16,374 nucleotides of DNA from Emergomyces orientalis (lineage: Eukaryota > Ascomycota > Eurotiomycetes > Onygenales > Ajellomycetaceae), in assembly GCA_002110485.1 (NCBI GenBank), contig MOWL01000101.1, positions 1 to 16,374 on the forward strand, given 5' to 3'. A model generated the notes under the pieces. It ran no database searches, had not been told where the DNA came from, and saw nothing but the letters and a program-made list of their open reading frames with translations. Position numbers and translations under genes: made by a program. This document shows positions 8,328-15,723 of this stretch, one piece after another; the first letter of the stretch is position 1, and each line of letters opens with the position of its first letter.

Positions 8328-9543
8328 CTAACCAACACCGAGCATTGCAGCTGGTTCAAGAATATCGAAATCCAGGGGGTTAAAATTATTCCAAATCTCA
8401 TCAGGCACCCTGTAAATATCATCGGGCACGTTATAGTTATTCCCACGAAGATGCAATGTCACAGTTAGATTGTCGCCCAGGGTAAAATTCGAAACTGTCT
8501 TCAGATGCCAACATTTTTCCGGCCAGCACTTCAAGGGTGACAAACACCCGTGGAACACCTTTTTTTTGAATAAAAGTGATACACGACTTATGCGACCTCG
8601 AGGGGTATATAACAGAGGTGTTGACAGCAGTCCTCTCAATCGTGCGGAGAGGACATTGATGGTATCATTCAATCTTTCCACAGATAATTGTGGAAATTTA
8701 TTTTCTCTGACAATTTTTACCAAACATAGCGCATATGGTAATGCCATAGGTCCGTCAACCTCATCTTCGGAGAACACATCAAGAATACCCTTCAGCTGAG
8801 GAGTATGATCCTTTAGATATTTCAGCCGGTCTTGAAGTACGGGGTCTGAGATGAGAACAATGTATCCAGAGAGAACACTTTCATTGCCGCCCCATTTCTA
8901 TTTAGAATTAGTATTTTGGTGATATCATTCCAGATGTACTTCATACATCACCATGGATATCCGGATATTTGGAAGGATCAGCTTCATCGATGTGGTACAG
9001 GCCATTGCTGGAGGTATGGAACTCAGATTGAAGTGGGAGCTTGCCACCAGAAGTGGTGGGATAAGGTTCAGCATTCTTGTCTAAGTTAGCAGTGTTTTTC
9101 TAAGTAGGTGAAGAACAGCAGACTCACCATTGCAAGAGATTGTGAGGATGTGTGAAACTCAGTTTGCAAATCCACAGAATTAATGCTGGGTGAAGTTGGA
9201 TTCTTATATGGCAATGACTGTGAGCTGGAGACACAGTTGTTTAGGGTTGCATCTGATATGTTTCTTTGTGCTGCATCCATTTCTCTTCTAAAAGCTTTAT
9301 ACTTTCTCTCTGCAAAGCCAGACTCTATCTGGCTGGGGTCAACGAAGCACCATCACAGTACAAGCCCCTTTTAATGCAATTGTGGCGGGCCGGTGCTGCT
9401 TCACCACATCTGACATGTCTTTCTTTGCAGGTCGAACAGCCAGTGAAAGTTCTACAATGCCATCTTCACTGATGTATTGAACAAGCTGTTGGCTGTCTTG
9501 CGCCCGGGGAATTCAGAGGTAAATTAGATGGCAGAGCAAGCAT
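8328..9543 (-). pseudogene. Unrecognised fungal gene, multiply frameshifted
   Basis: A TATATAA element (9571-9577) precedes an ATG at 9543 (MLALPSNLPLNSPGARQ). The likely protein continues in other frames: QQLVQYISEDGIVELSL, then DPSQIESGFAERKYKAF, then EPYPTTSGGKLPLQSEF and HTSSNGLYHIDEADPSK. A 49-nt intron (8898-8946, GTATGA donor, TACTAAT branch site, AATAG acceptor) then joins in phase to KWGGNESVLSGYIVLISD and a 190-codon open run ending at 8328. A second possible intron begins at the GTGAGT near 9126, but its phase does not fit. Shifts lie near 9500, 9340 and 9070-9125. The motif EFHTSS occurs twice. I do not recognise the family; coding quality is clear, but the gene as given cannot make a full protein. 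Confidence 0.6.
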
Positions 9544-9570
9544 TGTGTTTGGACAGAATTTCTTCTGAGT

Positions 9571-9577
9571 TTATATA
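9571..9577 (-). promoter_or_regulatory. TATA box of the broken gene at 8328-9543
   Basis: Minus-strand TATATAA, 28 nt upstream of the ATG at 9543. It supports the ATG region as the old gene start, although the leader would be very short. Confidence 0.4.
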
Positions 9578-9909
9578 GTACTTCGCCCTGCTGGAGTTGA
9601 TATTTGCATGGCCTTTCATTACCCAATAAACAACAAAGCCACGGGAGCGAGGGCTGAGGGTATCAAGCAGCTATCTTCCTGTCTTTTTTGCTTAAATTTC
9701 CATATTTACTACTTCTTTTAGTCCTAGGGACCCTACCACGAGTAGGGGCAAGGATATTTACAATGAACGCTGCTCATATGGGAACTCTCTATTTATTCTT
9801 TCCACTCTGAGGATTTTGGAAACCCTCCTCCTTCCCAACCAGCCTCGGAAATCAGACACCTGGTGAACAAGAAGCGGAAAGAGGTAAAATATTTACTGGC
9901 TTCTACCTT
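9578..9909. other. Intergenic region, nothing recognised
   Basis: AT-rich DNA with no supported frame. It separates the promoter of the broken gene at 8328-9543 from the fragments downstream of the second BCS1-like gene. Confidence 0.4.
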
Positions 9910-10250
9910 TTACAGCATACAAAAATCTTGCAGCCATCCTTGTAAATCCGACTCAATCACTTTCTCAACTTTGTGACTTTGTGCGGCTATTTCTGCAAAA
10001 GCAGGGTGCTGAAAAGCCAGCTGCTTGATATGTATACCAAACTTTGGGAAATTGGGACTATAGACATCGTGTTTGTTTATGGATAGTGACAGCAACAGCG
10101 AGGCTAGGCTTCTTTAATGCCTCTATTAACTCAAATTTGGCCACATAATCTATTGTAATGGCTGCTACCAAGATAATAGGGAGCCGTGCTATTGTTTTGC
10201 GAGGAACAGTAGTGAATCCACAAGATCGACAAACAAGAGAGAGGATAGAA
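9910..10250 (-). pseudogene. Fragmentary coding remnant, possibly BTB C-terminal type
   Basis: Two overlapping minus-strand frames read PIILVAAITIDYVAKFELIE and, shifted, FPKFGIHIKQLAFQHPAFAE to a stop at 9910. The first piece has the hydrophobic-then-charged look of the helix following fungal BTB domains (ILVDKYxCxEAV), but the match is weak. It lies just downstream of the second BCS1-like stop and lacks a start. It may instead be chance coding in a 3' flank. Confidence 0.2.
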
Positions 10251-10311
10251 AGACAATAACAAACAAACAACAGACAGAAAGTACAAAAATAGTGTAATTC
10301 AATTGTGAGGC

Positions 10312-11661
10312 TCACACTCTAGTTGGGAATTGCTCTTGAGCTCCTGTAACCGCACTCTTCGGGTCCTTATTCCACAGATAGTTCTGGATGTCCGCCGGGC
10401 TATACTGGCAATCGGGAACTAGCTTGGCGAACTCAGCAGCCATATCTACAAGGTTGATGTGGTCTTCGTTGGTGTATGTGTACATATGCTGGAAAATCGA
10501 TTTTATTTGCTCCTCTGATGCCAGTGTAAATTCCACTTCCTTGTCCACACGTCCTGGACGGATAAGTGCTGCATCAAGTTGATCTCTGCAGTTTGTGGTC
10601 ATGATCAAGACTCTCCCATCAGATGATAAGACACCGTCGATCGCGTTCAAGAGCCCGGAGAGTGATATCTGGTTGTTTTGCCTAGTGCTGTCCTCTTGTT
10701 GTATGGCTTGTGTTTTCTCGCGGTTGATTCCAGCACTGTCAATATCCTCGATGAGAAGAACACAAGGGTGGTCTGGTAGCTGGCTACAAAGCCACTGGAG
10801 TTCATCATCGGTCATGTTTTGACCTGTCAAGCTCAACAAGTAAATATCTAGACCAAATCTGCCCGCCAAAGCTTGCGCAAGACTGGTTTTGCCAGTTCCA
10901 GGGGGGCCATTGAATAGATAACCACGACGGTATGGTCTTTCGATTTTCTGATATGCTGACTTGGTGTTGAGAAATTTGTGCATGTCATCGCAAATATCTT
11001 CCTTCTGTTCCTTTTCCAGGGCGATACTTTCGAGCGACCGACGACTCATTTTTTTGACAAGCTGCCATGGAATCTTAGACTGACGAAGAGGCTTGCCTCC
11101 TGGTCTGAAAATTGTAATTTTGGATTTGGTCTTGAATATGTGATGTGAGCTGACTTCCACAAGCAGTTCTTTAATTGGCTTGCAGGACCAGCCTAACACT
11201 CTCAGACTATAGCGCTCCTCGAAGTGGAACTCAAAGTTTCTCTCCGTCCGCCGAAACTGAAATATTGAGCCCTTGAATAGGAATAAACAAATTTTGTTGG
11301 GTCGAAATCGATATTCCCGAACTGCTCCAATGATTTTCCAGTCCCACACATCTGCAGGTGCATGCTCTCCACTCCTTTGCTCACTTCTAACCCTCTGAGA
11401 CAGGCATCCGGTAACCGAAGATTCCAGAAAGGTGGTTAGATGTTCATGCTCCTCGCTGCGCGGTTGAATTTCAACATCCACAGCACAGAATGTCCAGATT
11501 CCATCATATACCCAGATACAGACATAAACAAAGGCACATCCGACAATCAGGATATGGGACAGAAGGCCCAGGTTGGGAGCTCTGCGGAACATATCAACAA
11601 ATATGGAACCAGGGAATATGATATTCAAAAGAGAACCAACGAGGCTCGATGCCTGGTCCAT
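10312..11661 (-). CDS. BCS1-like AAA ATPase, copy 2
   Basis: A 449-residue, single-exon protein. A strong transmembrane segment (about residues 33-58, LLSHILIVGCAFVYVCIWVY) is followed by a BCS1-type N-terminal domain (about 60-240, with RVLGWSCKPIKELL). The AAA domain has Walker A GPPGTGKT (252-259), Walker B CVLLIEDID (300-308), sensor IMTTNCRDQLD (353-363) and arginine finger RPGRVD (369-374). The layout is that of Bcs1: membrane anchor, substrate-binding domain, ATPase. It is nevertheless clearly diverged from the housekeeping protein and from copy 1. Similarity to copy 1 is highest around Walker A (shared YRRGYLF). A TATATAA element at 11776-11783 and a CT-rich leader precede the ATG. 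All key residues are kept, so it is probably active; location (mitochondrial or other membrane) cannot be told. Confidence 0.93.
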   Translation of the reverse strand: MDQASSLVGSLLNIIFPGSIFVDMFRRAPNLGLLSHILIVGCAFVYVCIWVYDGIWTFCAVDVEIQPRSEEHEHLTTFLESSVTGCLSQRVRSEQRSGEHAPADVWDWKIIGAVREYRFRPNKICLFLFKGSIFQFRRTERNFEFHFEERYSLRVLGWSCKPIKELLVEVSSHHIFKTKSKITIFRPGGKPLRQSKIPWQLVKKMSRRSLESIALEKEQKEDICDDMHKFLNTKSAYQKIERPYRRGYLFNGPPGTGKTSLAQALAGRFGLDIYLLSLTGQNMTDDELQWLCSQLPDHPCVLLIEDIDSAGINREKTQAIQQEDSTRQNNQISLSGLLNAIDGVLSSDGRVLIMTTNCRDQLDAALIRPGRVDKEVEFTLASEEQIKSIFQHMYTYTNEDHINLVDMAAEFAKLVPDCQYSPADIQNYLWNKDPKSAVTGAQEQFPTRV

Positions 11662-11775
11662 GACATCTTTGAAAAGTATGGAAGCAATGACAGGTTGGCC
11701 AGGGTTGTAGAGGAATAAAAAAAGTGAAATAAAAGCATGCTGAGAGATGGAAGACTGTAAAAGCGAACTGAGAAA

Positions 11776-11783
11776 TTATATAC
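11776..11783 (-). promoter_or_regulatory. TATA box of BCS1-like copy 2
   Basis: Minus-strand TATATAA about 115 nt upstream of the ATG at 11661, followed by a leader rich in C and T. It lies between the stop of the next upstream gene (11837) and this gene. Confidence 0.5.
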
Positions 11784-11836
11784 AACACTGACATGAATCA
11801 CAGTTTTCATGTATCCTCCACATGTCTATTATCCTA

Positions 11837-12284
11837 TCACATGGCACCAAAAGCGGGTAAACTATGATAGCATTAGACAAGAATTTGAAAGAAGGGCTAA
11901 TACTGTGTTTACTTACTGAAAACCAGGAACCCAATCTGGCATGTACAATCGAAGAGCAGTAACCCCATCGCTACGAGCAATCAATTCATGGTATCGCAGA
12001 TCCTGCTGATAGGGCCCCTCGCGTCCCTCACGTATTACAGTAAATGTCCCCTCTCTCAAGGTCGGCAAGTTTGGATAGTAAATTGAGATCACCGCCTTAA
12101 TTTTCTGGAAATTACTGTTAGACCACCACAGCAGAAACTGATTCAGGGCGAGTTATTGTCGAACCTCGTCTGCCTGTGTATAGCTTTCTCCGGTCATCGA
12201 TGTGGCCCCGGCGCCAAAACACACTCCGTTCTTTATCATCGCTATGACCCTATCAAGGCTTAGAACGAAAGGGAAACAACCCAT
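11837..12284 (-). CDS. Three-exon gene end, possible 110-residue protein
   Basis: Exons 12165-12284, 11917-12104 and 11837-11861 join in phase across two introns. The first is 12105-12164 (GTTCGA donor, TCTAAC branch, TTCCAG acceptor). The second is 11862-11916 (perfect GTAAGT donor, TCTAAT branch, CATAG acceptor). Starting at the ATG at 12284 the product is 110 residues: MGCFPFVLSLDRVIAM, then AVISIYYPNLPTLREGTF, and ending DWVPGFHLPAFGAM. The frame stays open upstream of this ATG to about 12390, so these are more likely the 3' exons of a longer gene whose 5' part (12285-12909) is broken. The family is not recognised. The clean splice signals argue that this part was functional until recently. 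Confidence 0.55.
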
Positions 12285-12909
12285 GACTAGAGCAGGACGA
12301 TTTTCTTGGTGGATGTAGGCGACAGGGTAAGATAGGTGAGCTAGCCTAAATGGCAATCTGAAGTATCGATAGCCACTCGATCTCGCAGAGGAATAATGTC
12401 AACCAACTCTGTATGATAATAGTAAGAACTTCGCATGCAGTGATGGGAGCAAGTTTTCTCCTTGCATGCAGGCAGTAATCCAAGTGCGAACCAACGTGGA
12501 TGAGCAGTCCATATTCGACAAGGCAACGAGCGAGCGGTGAAGCATCTCTTATAGTTAAAAGGAGTGAGGTGCAAAGTTTGGCCTCAAATAGTATCAAGGT
12601 AGTGATCCCCCGCATGAGCATGGCACGCTCAAGCTGGGCATGTATATCGCACTTCCCCCCCGGGTGATCTCCGCAAGTTCGTCAATTTTTATCATCGACG
12701 CTCGATATAGGGCAACATCATAGCATCTCGGCACAGCCGTGGCGTTTTCCAGATACAAGATGGTCAGTGCATGCGGTGAAGTACTTGCTCATACCATCGT
12801 AACTTTGGTGAATACGGCTGAAAGACATGTGAAAGATGTCTTGGATTATCCATGACTTCCTTGGAAGTGGTCCTGGCACCATCGTCGTGTAGTCTCGGGA
12901 TAGCGCCAC
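12285..12909 (-). pseudogene. Decayed 5' part of an unrecognised gene
   Basis: Successive minus-strand frames read VPGPLPRKSWIIQDIFHMSF and DGMSKYFTACTDHLVSGKRH. After one shift comes DVALYRASMIKIDELAEIT, and after another ITTLILFEAKLC and IRDASPLARCLVEYG. One shift coincides with a run of seven G (plus-strand C run at about 12654-12660), where one extra base would restore the frame. A further break near 12346-12400 separates it from the intact 3' exons. A partial inverted copy exists at 7826-8250. ARCLVEYG recalls ankyrin-type helices, but the rest does not support that, so no function is proposed. Confidence 0.5.
12340..12665 (-). repeat. Inverted-repeat copy B
   Basis: Counterpart of 7826-8250 in inverted orientation, including a 37-nt identical core at 12518-12554. 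It lies within the decayed gene 12285-12909 and is the better preserved copy: its longest frame is open for 91 codons, whereas copy A has several stops. Confidence 0.8.
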
Positions 12910-12947
12910 AATTTTGAGTGCCTATCAAAACGGCTTGGCTATGAGGG

Positions 12948-13001
12948 GCACTATTCCCAAAGCCGCAGCTTCCATGGAAGCTGCAGCTTTGGGAATAGTG
13001 C
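12948..13001. repeat. 54-bp near-perfect palindrome
   Basis: Arms 12948-12973 and 12976-13001 are 26 nt each, with a single mismatch and a 2-nt centre. The core reads CAGCTTCCATGGAAGCTGCA. It would form a long cruciform or RNA hairpin. It sits 80 nt upstream of the ATG of the orphan gene at 13081, so it is either in that gene's promoter/leader or a small foldback insertion. Confidence 0.9.
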
Positions 13002-13080
13002 AAATGGCTGCATTTAGCATTTAGTATGTTCGTACGCCGCCTCTTTTGGATCAGAGACACAGTTGTTCGGACCCACGATC

Positions 13081-14259
13081 ATGGCAAGTAAATATCGATT
13101 GGTGCCATTTAACGGCAGCGACGATGCCTACATCCGCTTCCTTGAACACTGGCTAACTACGCTGCTCCCTCCCCAAGCTTTCCAGTCCCATCAACTGGAC
13201 AGCATTCTCAGTCAAAGCGAGAAGTCGGATGGTTCCAAATGCACCGTACCAGACCAGAAACAAGCCAAGTTTATCCTCTGGAACCCAGACAAGCAGACGG
13301 ACAAACAACCGGAGCAAACCCCTCAACGATGGCAACTACAATTGAATGAGTTGATCAAAGATATCCCGGATATCACGAAATGGGCTGATTTGAGAAGGGT
13401 TCACGGCTTTAGTACCATCGAGGAAAACCATGCGGCGATTGATCTACTCCTCGGAAAATCCAACGGCGTGAAGCTGAAGAGAGTAGATACACCATCGCCC
13501 ATCCCTAATTGTTCGAGATTTCCCACATGGGCGGCGAACTCATATAAGTACGCTGTTCAAACAGGGTACTTGGACGTGGAGTCAAAGCTTGGTCTGAAGA
13601 CGGCGCGCTTTCGCAAGTTTATTATCGTCTTAAATTGTGACATAATGCTCAAGATGGGGGTATCGGTAGACGTTGTCGATACTATAATGCAACAAAGCAT
13701 TAGTCCTACTAAGCATAGAAACCTGCAAGTGTATCGTCGCGGGATCCGCTGGGTGAACACATGCATTAGGATCCTCTCTGAAAATGGATGGGGCAGTCGA
13801 GCGGAGGAGGTTTTCTTTCTAAGTGCGTTTCCGCCTGGATCGGTTGGAAACTACCGCTAACCCGTGATAGACAACCGAGAAATAAGCTATTATGGGCGCA
13901 TTTCCTCAGATAAGGCGAGCGTTGAGTACTTCACTGAGCGAAAGAAAATAACAGGGACAGCTCCGGAGGAAGTACCCGGGTGGATACCGATCTCTATCCG
14001 TGTATCATCAAACGCCTGGGTGGCCAATCCATTTCGTGAGTCCATCTGTTAATCTGCAGTTGACGAGTGCTAATATGCTTCCAGATTAGGTGACATCTGC
14101 GACATTCTACAGTATAACTACGAGACGGTGGGTAAGACGTACCGCCAGTTTTACATGCCGGAGGACGAAAATATGGCCTACGATCCGATGCTCTACGATG
14201 GTTCAGGTTGTGATCCACTCTTCGATCCTCTCTTCGATCCTCTCTTCAGCACAGAGTGA
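13081..14259 (+). CDS. Intact three-exon orphan gene, DPLF-tailed
   Basis: Exons 13081-13822, 13871-14035 and 14090-14259 give a 358-residue protein. Intron 1 (48 nt) has a GTGCGT donor, CGCTAAC branch and GATAG acceptor. It is a multiple of three and contains an in-frame TAA, so an unspliced message would end after residue 259. Intron 2 (54 nt) has GTGAGT, GCTAAT and ATTAG; using the nearer CCAG acceptor would give an immediate stop. An upstream in-frame TTG at 13063 is not a plausible start. The N-terminus is MASKYRLVPFNGSDDAY. The middle holds a polar Gln/Lys/Asp-rich part (about residues 45-85). The C-terminus is acidic and ends in three in-frame 12-nt repeats coding DPLF (14212-14247). 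No signal peptide or membrane segment is seen. The family is not recognised; a related tail occurs at 15724-15900. Confidence 0.75.
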
Positions 14260-14394
14260 TCTGTATAGCACATTAAGTATATTAGGAACCACCGTCCTGG
14301 CGGTATGATATGAAACAACCAAGAGAATAATAACTGATATCCATGCTTGGTTCAAGTTTCTTCAAAGGTAATAATTTTCTAAGGAAGATAAATA
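14260..14394. other. Convergent intergenic spacer
   Basis: A short AT-rich gap lies between two genes that converge (plus-strand orphan gene and minus-strand gene ending at 14395). It presumably holds both 3' ends. Confidence 0.5.
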
Positions 14395-15140
14395 CTAGCG
14401 GATGTAATTTCCTTCTCGCCGGGATACTGGCATCCAGATACCAACCCCTCCCCCGGTCTGCGGATACTCTATCGTTAGTTCTGCAGACATAATTAATATT
14501 TCATTTGGTCGAAGACGGATCGGGGTAGCTTTGGTACGATCTATATTGCCCCTCGTCATTTTGTGGGAACCTTCCACAATGCGAAATAGACCATTGCCAT
14601 CGTTGAGCCCTTCAGTCGTTACCGGGCAGTATATGTAGGCTGTGCTGGGGCGGCCAGCGGTGTAACGCCGCAGCTTGGTTTCGTTTCTCGCCCAGAATAT
14701 AACTTTTAGCATGGCTTTATCTGCTTCGCAAAAAGAGCAGCCGAGGACATCTTGGAAGAAAGGGTTCAATTCCGGATCGGACGGGTCGGAAAACTGATAT
14801 GCGTCAGCGTCGAATTATCATTTCTGATATAGTCAACACCTACATCGATCCCATAATGCAGCAATGCTTCACTGGCCTCACCTCCGTCAATTGGAACGCC
14901 AGGCAGCGCCAGCGTGCTTCTCCGCAGGTTCTGGAACCTCACCTTCCCGATTTCATTCTCTAATGCTTCGAATAGCTTTTTTGGTGGGAACTCATCATCT
15001 TCCTGCAGTTTATCTTTTTTCCGCTGGATGATGATATATCCTCGATCCTGGGCCATGCCTGTAACGATCGCCTTTTCTGTTTTATTTCGCTTTGTACCGT
15101 AGGCGTTCTCATTCTCTATTTTGCGCTTTTGGATAACCAT
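14395..15140 (-). CDS. Two-exon unrecognised protein, GSHK motif
   Basis: Exon 1 (14844-15140) and exon 2 (14395-14793) join in phase across a 50-nt intron with GTAGGT donor, CGCTGAC branch and ATATCAG acceptor, giving 231 residues from the ATG at 15140. The N-terminal part is basic (IQKRKIENEN, YGTKRNKTEK). The C-terminal part reads TAYIYCPVTTEGLNDGNG, then LFRIVEGSHK and LRPNEILIMSAELTIEYP. The NG-x-GSHK line followed by a strand-rich end recalls phytanoyl-CoA-dioxygenase-like jelly-roll enzymes, but I cannot point to a full set of iron ligands, so this is only a resemblance. The reading frame stays open and protein-like upstream of 15140, so the true N-terminus was probably longer. Confidence 0.55.
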
Positions 15141-15603
15141 TTTACCCTCACTTTGTGTCTGTGGCCTAAATTGCTCTCTGTAGCTCAGAGTCTTCGGATC
15201 AATAGTTTTCCAAGGCCAGTCGCTACAAACAGTTTCTCCACCTCTGTTGGGATACAGCTGAATTATATAGTATCTTCCTTGAACCGTCCATATTGCAATA
15301 ATTTTCCTTTGATCTTTGTAGGCGCCGGATATGAAAGTCAGGTGTGCTTATACAGAAGGAGAGAGAATTTTCTGAACTTTTTTCAGAAAGCGGTATCCGT
15401 CCAGCCAAGCAATCTCCATGTTTGTATGCTTGGACATACCATTTCGCTTGCATATCCACAGCCGAGTGCAATGGCATGTCTGTACGAACCTCCGCGTTTT
15501 TGTTATTTATTGCATGATGGGACTGTGTTTACGAACGGAGGGTAGATTTCTGTGGTTTACAGAGAGGGGTCTTGGATGGCATGCCTTCAGGTTCATTGCT
15601 CAT
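15141..15603 (-). pseudogene. Broken 5' part of the gene at 14395-15140
   Basis: From ATG 15603 the frame reads MSNEPEGMPSKTPLC to an in-frame TAA. It then continues in the same frame as NKNAEVRTDMPLHSAVD and QAKWYVQAYKHGDCLAGRIP. After a one-base shift near 15325-15340 it becomes YKDQRKIIAIWTVQGRYY and SDWPWKTIDPKTLSYREQ, which runs without a stop into the ATG at 15140. I found no intron whose phase removes both the TAA and the shift. One nonsense change and one indel therefore seem to have cut off the original N-terminus; a missed intron is the alternative. Confidence 0.45.
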
Positions 15604-15723
15604 AACTAAAAGTAGGCTAGAGTATCCAATCATGTCCACTTCATCGCTGATAAATCAACATCAACATCCATTAGGGAAAGAAGATAGGCCTTCACAGCAA
15701 TTTACAAGTGGAAAGCAGCAGCT

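Noticed and set aside
8470..8799. Plus-strand 109-codon frame
   Set aside because: Antisense to the 3' exon of the broken gene at 8328-9543, which has a matching intron and a protein-like sequence.
10388..11718. Several plus-strand frames
   Set aside because: Antisense to the BCS1-like copy 2 coding region and its leader.
12531..12560. Ankyrin-repeat protein call for the repeat pair
   Set aside because: Only a short line (ARCLVEYG) resembles an ankyrin helix; no second repeat or TPLH motif is visible.
7826..12665. Composite transposon with inverted terminal repeats
   Set aside because: The repeats are decayed pieces of a gene, not terminal repeats; no transposase or target duplication is seen.
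12764..13060. Minus-strand 98-codon frame
   Set aside because: It runs through the 54-bp palindrome and begins in it; the frame at 12718-12909 reads more like protein and links to the decayed gene downstream.
13063..13080. Upstream start giving six more residues to the orphan gene
   Set aside because: The codon is TTG; the ATG at 13081 has a good context (ATCATGGC) and is the usual kind of start.
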